A stretch of DNA of 64,000 nt. Origin: Chitinophaga oryziterrae. GTDB taxonomy: Bacteria > Bacteroidota > Bacteroidia > Chitinophagales > Chitinophagaceae. Position 1 is the stretch's first letter. Each line of letters opens with the position of its first letter. Both the position numbers and the translations under genes were made by a program. Location of the stretch: NCBI RefSeq assembly GCF_009758125.1, contig NZ_WRXO01000005.1:62001-126000 (forward strand). The letters are read 5' to 3'. Of this stretch, positions 56,583 to 64,000 are shown in pieces. The notes beneath the pieces were generated by a model. It searched no databases. It was not told the DNA's origin and saw only the letters and a list, made by a program, of their open reading frames with translations.

Positions 56583-57290
56583 ATGAAGGAAGCTACAAAA
56601 GCATCCATACTACTGGTAGAGGACGAAGAGAACCTCCAGGAAGCATTGAAGCTTAACCTGGAGCTTGAAGGATATGAAGTTACGGCTGTAGATAATGGCA
56701 CCGCTGCTTTGAAGGCGGTGAAGAATGAATATTTTGATCTGATCATACTGGATATTATGCTGCCGGAAATGGACGGCATCGCCGTATGTGAGAACATCCG
56801 TATCCAGAATAATGAGGTTCCCATCTTATTCCTGAGTGCCAAAAATAGTAGTGCAGACCGGGTACTGGGCCTGAAGAAAGGCGGGGATGACTATATGACC
56901 AAGCCTTTTAACCTGGAAGAGTTGCTGCTGAGGGTAGAAAAGCTGATCGTAAAGAACAAGAAGATTCAGGATAAAGACAGTGTGCCAAGCGTATACCGCT
57001 TTGGAAGTAATGAAATAGACTTTGGAGCACAGGAATGTATAGGCAAAGACGGAAAGCATTATGAATTAAGCAAGAAGGAGGCCATGTTGCTGAAACTGCT
57101 GATAGAGAACAAGGGGGAAGTCGTGACCCGGGAGAAGATCCTGCAGGTGGTATGGGGGTACAATGTATATCCTACTACCCGTACTATTGATAACTTTATA
57201 CTGAACTTCCGGAAGTATTTTGAGGAAGACAGCCGGAACTCGCGATACTTTCACTCTGTGAGAGGTGTCGGCTATAAATTTACCGAATAG
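56583..57290 (+). CDS. OmpR-type response regulator
   Basis: 235 residues: receiver domain with Asp57 (LIILDIMLPEMDG), FLSAKNSSADRVLGLKKGGDDYMTKPF, and a winged helix (ELSKKEAMLLKLLIENKGEVVTREKIL, TRTIDNFILNFRKYFEE, FHSVRGVGYKFTE). It is encoded 24 bases after the kinase gene and is its likely partner. Ends 1 base before a terminator. Confidence 0.95.
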   Translation: MKEATKASILLVEDEENLQEALKLNLELEGYEVTAVDNGTAALKAVKNEYFDLIILDIMLPEMDGIAVCENIRIQNNEVPILFLSAKNSSADRVLGLKKGGDDYMTKPFNLEELLLRVEKLIVKNKKIQDKDSVPSVYRFGSNEIDFGAQECIGKDGKHYELSKKEAMLLKLLIENKGEVVTREKILQVVWGYNVYPTTRTIDNFILNFRKYFEEDSRNSRYFHSVRGVGYKFTE

Positions 57291-57312
57291 AAGCTCCGCC
57301 AGGAGCTTTTTG
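57291..57312 (+). terminator. Terminator after the yicC-gldH-kinase-regulator genes
   Basis: Seven-bp stem AAGCTCC/GGAGCTT with a 4-base loop and T-run. Confidence 0.7.
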
Positions 57313-57537
57313 TTTTTAACCCAATTACCACTTACCATGCGTTTTCCCCCAATTTCGGGAGAAATGCTGCCTTGTAATAATTGTCACTTTAATTTCATAC
57401 ATATTTAGCGGATATTTAAGATCGGTCTTAACTGATGTTGCAATGCCGTACCTGATTGAGGTTTTCTAACCTGGTGATGGTGCCACTTTGTAGTACAGAC
57501 TTTAATTATATCCTTTTAAATAAAAACCGTTAAAGAG

Positions 57538-58332
57538 TTGAGGCTTTGCAATGACATACTCAGTGCAGCAGGTTGGCCGTATTGGCTGTTTTTTTTGTTA
57601 AGTGTAACGATATTATGTATCCTTTTTTTCAGAAGAGAAAGGCAGATAAGGAAGATCACAGCAAAAGAGATAACCCGGCAACAATCCCTTGTATACCTGG
57701 AAATGCACGCATTTCAGGCGCAGATGGACCCTCATTTCATCTTCAATAGCCTGAACGCAATACATCATTATATCCTTACTACCAGTACGGACCTGGCATC
57801 TCTGTACCTTACCCGCTTTGCAAGACTGATGCGATCCATGATCCGGAACTGCAACAAAGAATGGATAAACCTGGAAGAGGATGTAGAAGCCCTTGAACTA
57901 TATCTGCAACTGGAACAACTGCGCTTTGGCCCACAGTTCGACTATAACCTGGAAGTATTGCCGGAGGTATTTCAGCAGGTGACCATGATCCCCCCTCTTA
58001 TTATTCAGCCATATGTACAGGAAGCCATCTGGCAACGCTTGTTGCTGAGACCTGAAAAGACCGGCGGATTCCTGAAAATCATTATCAGTCGCGATAAAGA
58101 CATGCTCTGCATCCACATAGCGGATAACGGTGTTCATAATGACACCATACCTCCCTCAGACGCTTCGTTCCTGAAAGGGATTACAATCGCTGCGGAAAGA
58201 CTGGAAGCCATCAATGAAAAATATAACCTGAGAGCTTCTGTAGAAGAAGAAGATGTTTATAATGATCAGCATGAACCTGATGGAAGTCACGTTATTATCA
58301 AAATGCAACACGTTTCCAGCCGTCTGAATTAG
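57538..58332 (+). CDS. LytS-like sensor kinase with weak ATPase motif
   Basis: 264 residues. One membrane segment (PYWLFFLLSVTILCILFF), then the His-kinase domain with the phospho-acceptor in QAQMDPHFIFNSLNAIHHYIL. The ATPase part is short: the N box, normally PLVENAIKHG, reads PYVQEAIWQRLLLRPE and lacks the Asn; the DNG of the G1 box remains (HIADNGVHN). Start is a TTG at 57538: an in-frame stop lies just upstream and the next ATG would cut into the conserved part. Followed after 120 bases by a LytTR regulator. Confidence 0.85.
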   Translation: MRLCNDILSAAGWPYWLFFLLSVTILCILFFRRERQIRKITAKEITRQQSLVYLEMHAFQAQMDPHFIFNSLNAIHHYILTTSTDLASLYLTRFARLMRSMIRNCNKEWINLEEDVEALELYLQLEQLRFGPQFDYNLEVLPEVFQQVTMIPPLIIQPYVQEAIWQRLLLRPEKTGGFLKIIISRDKDMLCIHIADNGVHNDTIPPSDASFLKGITIAAERLEAINEKYNLRASVEEEDVYNDQHEPDGSHVIIKMQHVSSRLN

Positions 58333-58452
58333 CCCCTGCTTATTTTATTTAAATCATACACAAATCTTTACGGGAAATATTGTACTTTTTCCCTGCCTGA
58401 CCTATACATGAGCATAAGCAGGGAATTTTGGGGACAAAGAATTTTCTAGAAC

Positions 58453-59211
58453 ATGCGTACCATCATAGTGGATGATGAAAAGCTAAGCAGGAGCGTACTG
58501 ACGCTTTTATTGGAGAAACACTGCCCGGCAGTAAATATAGTGGCTGTTTGTGCCGATGGTATCACGGCTTTAGAGGCTATTGAGGCACATAAACCCGAAC
58601 TCCTTTTCCTGGACGTGGAGATGCCGGGCCTGAACGGCTTTGAAGTATTGCAGGCCTGCAAGGATGCCAGCTTCTCTATCATAATAACTACTTCGCATGA
58701 TCATTATGCATTGGATGCAATCCGTCATAATGCGCTGGATTATCTGATGAAGCCTATTATTAAGGAAGATCTGCAGGAAGCTGTGGATAAGGCCCAGCTG
58801 CGTCTTTCCAAAATAAAGGAACAGGCGGTCAGCAAAACAGATAGCCTGATGGAGTTCCTGCATCAGCACCTGCATCCGGGAGAACGGTTGGCATTGCCTA
58901 GTCCTGAAGGACTAAGGATGTTATTGGTAAGGGATATCCTTTACTGCGTAGCAGACGGGGAAAACACCAAAATTTATCTACAGAGTTCGCCGGAACAACC
59001 ATCGCTGGTATGCCGTACATTAAAAGAAGTAGAGAGTAATCTAAAAAACAAAGGATTTTTCAGGGTACACCATAGCTATGTGGTGAACCTCTTCTATATG
59101 GACAGGTATATAAAAGGAGATGGCGGGGATATTATAATGAGCGACGGTTGTAGTATACCGGTGTCCCGGAATCGCAAGCAGGAGTTTATGGAAAGGATAG
59201 AGCGGCTGTAA
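58453..59211 (+). CDS. LytTR-family response regulator
   Basis: 252 residues: receiver domain with Asp54 (LLFLDVEMPGLNGFEVL) and DYLMKPI, then a LytTR DNA-binding domain (about 145-252: LVRDILYCVADGENTKIYL, FFRVHHSYVVNLFYMDRYIKGDGGDIIMSDGCSIPVSRNRKQEFM). Partner of the LytS-like kinase. Its stop codon is part of a terminator hairpin. Confidence 0.94.
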   Translation: MRTIIVDDEKLSRSVLTLLLEKHCPAVNIVAVCADGITALEAIEAHKPELLFLDVEMPGLNGFEVLQACKDASFSIIITTSHDHYALDAIRHNALDYLMKPIIKEDLQEAVDKAQLRLSKIKEQAVSKTDSLMEFLHQHLHPGERLALPSPEGLRMLLVRDILYCVADGENTKIYLQSSPEQPSLVCRTLKEVESNLKNKGFFRVHHSYVVNLFYMDRYIKGDGGDIIMSDGCSIPVSRNRKQEFMERIERL

Positions 59212-59230
59212 GAATCCTTACAGCCTTTTT
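59204..59230 (+). terminator. Terminator containing both convergent stop codons
   Basis: Perfect nine-bp stem GGCTGTAAG/CTTACAGCC (59204-59212, 59217-59225) then five T; the stop of the LytTR gene and that of BatE are inside the stem. Confidence 0.75.
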
Positions 59231-59979
59231 ATTTCTGCACAGGCCAGCCATCCGGTTTTGCCATCTGGCAACACTATTTTGCAGTACTCCTGCGTAGCGT
59301 CTGTCACCTGTACTTTTACACCTTCATGTAATTCAAAAATATCTTTGCTGCCCAGGTCTGGTGCCGCTTTTACTTTTACCGTACTACCCATAATGATACC
59401 AGTATCATGCACGTTGGTATTCATGTAAGCACTAACGGCCATACTGATAAAACATAGAAACAACACACCTGTAATAACATTCCCCCATTTTATTAAAACC
59501 GGGTTAATTGCAGGGCGCAACAGCATTACAATAATACCCGTAACAAACAGCCAGAAGAAAAGAATACTTCCTAATGCCCATCCGTTCGGGTTATAGAGAT
59601 GTTGTATCTGTAACCACCATTGCTGGAAGAATAACAGGGGAATATCATTTACATAGCCTTCTACCCGCTGATTAGCCACGGAAAGATTATGTGTTGCCGG
59701 TTTATAGAAAGGGTCCCTGATCAGTGCTTTTTCATAATTGTAAATAGCCAGGCCGGTGCGGTTGGCCTTGTACCAGGCATTACCTGCATTGACGTATAAC
59801 TCAGGCTGGTTATAGCCTTCGTCTATCAGTTGCTGATAAGTACCAGCAGCGTCACTGTATTGTTTTTGCCGGAAAAGATCATTGGCTTTGTTGAACAACT
59901 GTTGCTGCGGTATCTCTGCTGCCAGTAATGAATTACATAGCAGCAAGCAGAAACAGATACCTGTTAATATTGATTTCAT
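59218..59979 (-). CDS. batE: BatE: TPR and SH3 domain membrane protein
   Basis: 253 residues. Signal peptide, TPR repeats (about 27-105: FNKANDLFRQKQYSDAAGTYQQLI, PELYVNAGNAWYKANRTGLAIYNYEKAL), two membrane segments (about 138-180) and a C-terminal bacterial SH3 domain (VKVKAAPDLGSKDIFELHEGVKVQV). In the Bat (aerotolerance) system BatE works with BatD and the BatA-C proteins. It follows batD by 17 bases. BatA-C genes are not in this window next to it. Confidence 0.9.
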   Translation of the reverse strand: MKSILTGICFCLLLCNSLLAAEIPQQQLFNKANDLFRQKQYSDAAGTYQQLIDEGYNQPELYVNAGNAWYKANRTGLAIYNYEKALIRDPFYKPATHNLSVANQRVEGYVNDIPLLFFQQWWLQIQHLYNPNGWALGSILFFWLFVTGIIVMLLRPAINPVLIKWGNVITGVLFLCFISMAVSAYMNTNVHDTGIIMGSTVKVKAAPDLGSKDIFELHEGVKVQVTDATQEYCKIVLPDGKTGWLACAEIKRL

Positions 59980-59996
59980 CCGTTAATAGTTATATT

Positions 59997-61955
59997 TTAT
60001 GCAACTGTTTTTGCGCGTTGCAACTCGTCTTCTAATTGGCTGATCACCTTTACTGCCTGCTGATAGGTCCCCTGCATTTTGTCGTTGTTATGCATAGGGG
60101 TATACAGCGCCATTTCGCAATTATCAAGCAGTTCGAACAGCTGTTCAGTATTTTCTCCATTGATCTGTTGTTGTGAAAGGCGTTCCTGGATCAGCTGTTT
60201 ACTAAGATCTGAAAAAGGAATATGCAGTTTATTACTAAGATAACCCCATACTGCACGGGAAGTTTCCTCATAGAATGCCTTGTCTTTTCCTTCCCGCAGG
60301 TAACGCGCAGCCAGTTCCAGGCGTTTGAGCGCTACTTTATTAGCATAGCGGTGTTTAAGGAATGCTGCGTTATTCTGCTGATAATCCTGTTTGCGGCGGT
60401 AAAATAACACAACGATCAGGACTATTAACGGAAGCAGTAATAAGATATAGAACCATGGACTAGCTAACAGGAATCGTTGGTCTTTGATCCATTGTAGTTG
60501 TCCATTGAAGTTAGAAGTGATGGTATTCCTGTTTTCGCTAAAGTCTTCCTTCTCTTTTTTTGCCTGTTTGCCTGCTGTTACATGTACTTTAAAGGCCGGC
60601 GAATGCATCGTTTTATAACTATTGGATGCTGCGTCGAAGTAAGAAAACTCTACGGGAGGGATCGTCTGATCCCCTGCTTCCAGCGGCATGAGCGCAAACT
60701 CAAACTGACGGGAGCCGGAAAGAGGGTTACTGTTCTTCTCAATGTTATCGGTAACCTTCGGATCGTATTTTTCGAAGCTGGACGGAATATCCAGCTTAGG
60801 TGCATTCAGCAGGTTCACATTACCCTGGCCGGCGATCACCACTTTCAGGGTGAGGGCATCGTCTGTACTCAGGTTTTGTTTGTCTACTGTAGCCGTCATA
60901 TTGAATTTACCAACAGCACCGGTGAAGCTTATCGGGCGGCTGTCTACCGGCAGAGGTTTCACATTTATTTTTACAGGCGGTGTTTGTATTTTATATGGCA
61001 CATCCTCATAACTCACTTCCGGACGGTTAAAGAAGTCGTCGAAGAAAGGGTCGCTGAAGGGGTCGTTAAATGCATCCCCGAAAGGATCACGTGCTGCTTT
61101 TTTGTTATTCTTTACAAGCTTTACCAGTCGTACATGGTTATCCACTTCTACCGGGTCCAGTTCCAGTGTGCCGGATTGCAGTGGGAACAGGAGCGTTTTG
61201 CGAATGATAAATACTTTGAACGGTATGCCATTCACCAGTTCTTCCGTTGCCTGTGGCGGATTCGGTAGTTCTATATCTTTAGCGGAAAAGCCTTTGAATG
61301 CAGGTACTTTGGTAACACTTGAATTTGTTGGGAGGCGTGTGTATAGCTTATAGGTAACCGTTAACTGTTGCCCTTCATACAGGCTGGTTTTATCTACGTC
61401 TACCTTCACGAAAATATTCTTCTTTAGCTTGGCATTTACATCTTCCCCATTCTTCAATACCCCTTCCATTTCATCCTGTCTGCCGGGTTGTTGTGCACGG
61501 GACTGGGGAATAGCTGTCTGGGGCAACTGTTGCTGTTGCGGTCCCAGGTTGCGGGCGCCTTTCACAACTTCTATCGTAACCGGGTTGGAATGCACCACAT
61601 TTCCGTTCGTGCGTGCAGTAGCGCCTGTGAGGGTAAAGTTACCCACTCTTTTGGGTTGCAGTACGTAAATGAGCGCAATATATTCAGAGCGGTGACCGTT
61701 CATAATAGACTGCCCCTGCATCTGGGAAGGGCCTTGCAACACTTCAAAATCGTTAAAGGAAGGAGGGGTAAAGCTAGATACATTAGGGGCATTTTCCAGC
61801 ATGAATTGTATCTGGAAAGGTTCATCCAATGCCACTTTTGTATTACTAACAGTGGTAGTGAACTTAAAATCCTGCGCCTGCAGGCATGATACTACACCCA
61901 GAGAACAAAGCAGGGATAGTACACTCATCCTTATACTAACAGTATTGACCATCAT
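59997..61955 (-). CDS. batD: BatD-like oxygen tolerance protein
   Basis: 652 residues, an exported protein with a large periplasmic beta-domain region (FTTTVSNTKVALDEPFQIQF, FNDFEVLQGPSQMQGQSIMNG, YEGQQLTVTYKLYTRLP, FTGAVGKFNMTATVDKQNLSTDDALTLKVVIAGQGNVNLL) and one C-terminal membrane segment (PWFYILLLLPLIVLIVVLFY) with a cytoplasmic helical tail. Matches the BatD/oxygen tolerance family. Several starts are possible; I use the ATG at 61955, just downstream of an exact -7 element (61965-61972), not the TTG at 61967. Confidence 0.9.
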   Translation of the reverse strand: MMVNTVSIRMSVLSLLCSLGVVSCLQAQDFKFTTTVSNTKVALDEPFQIQFMLENAPNVSSFTPPSFNDFEVLQGPSQMQGQSIMNGHRSEYIALIYVLQPKRVGNFTLTGATARTNGNVVHSNPVTIEVVKGARNLGPQQQQLPQTAIPQSRAQQPGRQDEMEGVLKNGEDVNAKLKKNIFVKVDVDKTSLYEGQQLTVTYKLYTRLPTNSSVTKVPAFKGFSAKDIELPNPPQATEELVNGIPFKVFIIRKTLLFPLQSGTLELDPVEVDNHVRLVKLVKNNKKAARDPFGDAFNDPFSDPFFDDFFNRPEVSYEDVPYKIQTPPVKINVKPLPVDSRPISFTGAVGKFNMTATVDKQNLSTDDALTLKVVIAGQGNVNLLNAPKLDIPSSFEKYDPKVTDNIEKNSNPLSGSRQFEFALMPLEAGDQTIPPVEFSYFDAASNSYKTMHSPAFKVHVTAGKQAKKEKEDFSENRNTITSNFNGQLQWIKDQRFLLASPWFYILLLLPLIVLIVVLFYRRKQDYQQNNAAFLKHRYANKVALKRLELAARYLREGKDKAFYEETSRAVWGYLSNKLHIPFSDLSKQLIQERLSQQQINGENTEQLFELLDNCEMALYTPMHNNDKMQGTYQQAVKVISQLEDELQRAKTVA

Positions 61956-61964
61956 AATGCATAA

Positions 61965-61972
61965 CAAATTTA
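61965..61972 (-). promoter_or_regulatory. -7 element of batD-batE
   Basis: Minus strand TAAATTTG, exact consensus, 9 bases upstream of the chosen ATG. Confidence 0.5.
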
Positions 61973-62066
61973 ACCAAAGCCAGCCCTGTTATGACCGGAT
62001 ACCCAGTTAAAACTTAGTTAAAAAAATAATAGATATGAAGGTGAAAAGTGCTTACTGGTAAGGGTT

Positions 62067-62771
62067 TTACTGGATATCTCCCAGCATGGGCCGCATAAGT
62101 ACTTCTTCCACAACAGCCTGAGCCGACAGTGTATATGCCGCCCACAGCAGGTTCGCAATATCTTCCGGTTCCATCATCCGGCCCGGAGGGGCATCAAAAC
62201 CGTCCCAGGAGGCCGTTAATGTTGGGCCCGGACTGAGCGACGTTACTTTCACGTTATGTTGTTTCAGCTCTTCGCGCAGGTTCCTGGAAAATCCCAGCAG
62301 GGCAAACTTGGTAATGCTATAAGCTCCGCCATTTGGGTAAGCCTTATAACTGGCTGTAGAGCAGAGGTTGAAGATATGCCCTTTGCGCAGTGCTTTCATC
62401 GCAGGCAACAATTGCCGGGTGAGGTGATAGGCACTGTATACATTTGCGGCCATCATGCTTTCCAGCAGCCCGTCTTCCTGTTCGTCCAGACTGCCGGGTA
62501 CAAAAAAACCAGCATTGTTTACCAGTATATCCACTGAAGGGAATACCGATTTTATTTTGGCTGCAAAGGCGAGTACATCCTCTTTTTTACCCATGTCTGC
62601 GGGCATGGATAATACGGTTGCCTGCGGATTTTGTGCCTGTATATCAGTAACGGCCTGTTCCAGGGGGGCTGCATTCCTGGCACAAATAGCTACGTTAAAT
62701 CCTTCCCGGGCAAGCTTTTCAGCGATGGCCTTCCCTATGCCTTTACTGGCTCCGGTGATTACTGCGTTCAT
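62067..62771 (-). CDS. Short-chain dehydrogenase/reductase
   Basis: 234 residues, classical SDR: cofactor motif TGASKGIG (6-13), NNAG (85-88), catalytic Ser138, Tyr151 and Lys155 (CSTASYKAYPNGGAYSITK). Likely NADP(H) from the Arg pair in AICARNAAP. Oxidoreductase with an unknown substrate. Divergent from the phosphatase gene at 62835. Confidence 0.93.
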   Translation of the reverse strand: MNAVITGASKGIGKAIAEKLAREGFNVAICARNAAPLEQAVTDIQAQNPQATVLSMPADMGKKEDVLAFAAKIKSVFPSVDILVNNAGFFVPGSLDEQEDGLLESMMAANVYSAYHLTRQLLPAMKALRKGHIFNLCSTASYKAYPNGGAYSITKFALLGFSRNLREELKQHNVKVTSLSPGPTLTASWDGFDAPPGRMMEPEDIANLLWAAYTLSAQAVVEEVLMRPMLGDIQ

Positions 62772-62834
62772 AAATTACATTTATAAGAGGGTGGAAAATA
62801 GTAAATTTATGCCTGCTTTCAGCAGCATTTTAAG

Positions 62835-63536
62835 ATGAAATACAAACATATATTTTTTGACCTTGACCATACGTTGTGGGATTTTGAAGCCAACTCCTTT
62901 GAGGTTTTAGAGGAATTATATCATGAGCATAACCTGGAAAGCAGAGGCGTTGCCTCTTTTACCGTTTTTCACGAGCATTTTACTGTACATAATGATAAGC
63001 TGTGGGACCGTTTCAGAAAAGGATTTATCAACAGGAATGAGTTGCGTGTAAAACGTTTCAGGGTAACATTGCTCGACTTTAAAATCGGGGATGAAAAGTT
63101 AGCGGATGCATTAAGTGTGCAGTTCCTGGAACGTCTGCCCTTTAAAACAAACTTATTCCCGCATACTAAAGACGTACTGGAATATCTGGCAGCTAAAAAC
63201 TATCCTATACATCTCATTACGAATGGATTTGAGGAAACACAGCTGCAAAAAATACGTAATTCCGGGATAGATCATTTCTTCACACATATCATTACTTCTG
63301 AATCTGCGGGCACGCTGAAACCGAAGAAAGAGATTTTTGATTTCGCTATTGCCAAGGCTGTAGCAACTACGGAGACGAGCATTATGATCGGAGATGCACT
63401 GGATATTGATGTGCTGGGAGCGTATAATGCGGGGATAGACCAGGTACACTTTAATCCGCTGTTACTGGCGCCTAAGATTGATCTGAAGCCTACTTACTCT
63501 ATTCAGAGCCTGCATGAACTAAAGGGAATATTATAG
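62835..63536 (+). CDS. YjjG-type HAD nucleotidase
   Basis: 233 residues: HAD motif I FFDLDHTLWDF with Asp9 and Asp11, a helical cap, motif II LITNGFEE, motif III Lys in GTLKPKKEIFDFA, motif IV IMIGDALDIDVLGA. YjjG removes noncanonical pyrimidine nucleotides. Single gene ending at a strong terminator. Confidence 0.92.
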   Translation: MKYKHIFFDLDHTLWDFEANSFEVLEELYHEHNLESRGVASFTVFHEHFTVHNDKLWDRFRKGFINRNELRVKRFRVTLLDFKIGDEKLADALSVQFLERLPFKTNLFPHTKDVLEYLAAKNYPIHLITNGFEETQLQKIRNSGIDHFFTHIITSESAGTLKPKKEIFDFAIAKAVATTETSIMIGDALDIDVLGAYNAGIDQVHFNPLLLAPKIDLKPTYSIQSLHELKGIL

Positions 63537-63540
63537 ATAT

Positions 63541-63584
63541 AAAAGACCGGGCCTCAGTTAGAACTGAGGCCCGGTCTTTTTTGC
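63541..63584 (+). terminator. Strong terminator, probably bidirectional
   Basis: Nearly 19-bp GC-rich stem (63541-63559 with 63562-63580) with A-run before and T-run after; serves the HAD gene and the convergent small gene at 63592. Confidence 0.88.
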
Positions 63585-63591
63585 ATAGAAA

Positions 63592-63795
63592 TTATTTTCT
63601 GGCAGCAGGCTTTGCCGGCTGGGCCGGTTGTGCTGGCTTCGCCGGTTTGGCAGTACGCAGACCGGCTGTTTTAACCGGCTGTTTGCAACATGCTTTGTTG
63701 CCCTTACTGCAGGATTTCTCCTTTGCTTTCTCCTGGGCCAGAACTGTACCTGTAATGAATAATACGGTGACAGCTCCTATGATTAATTTCTTCAT
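63592..63795 (-). CDS. Small exported protein with Cys and Lys-Pro-Ala tail
   Basis: 67 residues, not recognised. Signal peptide MKKLIIGAVTVLFITGTVLAQ, then a cysteine-containing basic part (EKSCSKGNKACCKQ) and a tail of repeated Ala-Lys-Pro / Ala-Gln-Pro steps. The tail suggests an extended segment across peptidoglycan or a wall-associated peptide. It lies 11 bases downstream of psd on the same strand, probably in one transcript. Confidence 0.75.
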   Translation of the reverse strand: MKKLIIGAVTVLFITGTVLAQEKAKEKSCSKGNKACCKQPVKTAGLRTAKPAKPAQPAQPAKPAARK

Positions 63796-63806
63796 ATATG
63801 CGTATT

Positions 63807-64000
63807 TTATAAAGTTGCAATGACTGTCTGACCAGCACGCACTACCTGGTCCAGCTGAACTGATACCTGGGTACCTACCGGCAGATAAAGGTCTACCCTT
63901 GAACCAAATTTAATGAACCCCATTTCTTCATTCTGTGTTACTTCCATACCTGGTTTCAGATAGTTTACGATACGGCGGGCCAATGCACCGGCGATCTGTC
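63807..64000 (-). CDS. psd: Phosphatidylserine decarboxylase, C-terminal end
   Basis: Partial: only the last 64 codons are in the window; the gene continues to the right. QIAGALARRIVNYLKPGMEV and EEMGFIKFGSRVDLYLPVG are motifs of the short Psd type; the Gly-Ser in FGSRVD is the self-cleavage site whose Ser becomes the pyruvoyl group. The enzyme makes phosphatidylethanolamine at the inner membrane. Confidence 0.9.
   Translation of the reverse strand, partial: QIAGALARRIVNYLKPGMEVTQNEEMGFIKFGSRVDLYLPVGTQVSVQLDQVVRAGQTVIATL

Noticed and set aside
60498..61268. 256-codon plus-strand open frame
   Set aside because: Antisense to batD; no recognisable features.

Overview
The window looks like a chromosomal segment of a Bacteroidota bacterium of the Chitinophagaceae (Chitinophaga-like) type. 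The evidence is the gene content (gliding lipoprotein GldH, a GLPGLI-family protein beside an outer-membrane beta-barrel, a fused CcoN-CcoO oxidase subunit, futalosine-pathway MqnC, BatD/BatE) and the promoters: many genes have an exact TAnnTTTG -7 element a few bases upstream, and Shine-Dalgarno sequences are mostly absent. No rRNA, tRNA, CRISPR array, transposase or phage gene was seen. Most of the window is housekeeping sequence. The genus is an inference.

Layout. 1-3910: glutamate synthase large subunit, running off the left edge. 3911-4656: a gene-free stretch rich in 11-bp periodic repeats. 4657-15253: a DeoR regulator, a PafA-type phosphatase, a family-10 glycosyl hydrolase, NifU-like Nfu, the PnuC/ribosylnicotinamide kinase salvage pair, MtgA, YciO, a C1 peptidase and a GNAT enzyme, interrupted at 12988-13473 by a second repeat-rich gap. 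15476-31214: DNA polymerase I, an Spx/ArsC-like protein, a glycosyltransferase, small unknown proteins, an arginase-fold protein, an M16 peptidase pair, two retropepsin-like proteins, MqnC, envelope proteins and an isomerase. 31378-37343: an outer-membrane beta-barrel plus GLPGLI protein, divergent from a histidine kinase/response regulator pair. 37359-42197: PheS, 3-hydroxyacyl-CoA dehydrogenase, an epimerase and LpxD.

42690-53424 (all minus strand) is a complete microaerobic respiration cluster: an Fnr-like regulator, then ccoI, ccoS, ccoNO, ccoQ, ccoP, ccoG, fixH, a SafE/UreH-like membrane protein and hemN. The ccoI and ccoS promoters share one base-for-base architecture: two FNR-type palindromes with centres 22 bp apart, then exactly 22 bp, then the same -7 element. 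This is the best supported regulatory finding in the window.

53488-64000: a pseudouridine synthase, YicC, GldH followed by a kinase/regulator pair, a LytS/LytTR pair, BatE and BatD without BatA-C nearby, an SDR enzyme, a YjjG-type phosphatase, a small Cys/Lys-Pro-Ala protein and the end of phosphatidylserine decarboxylase. Many start codons were moved from the longest reading frame to an ATG (or GTG) that agrees with a -7 element or a signal peptide; the reason is given in each entry.
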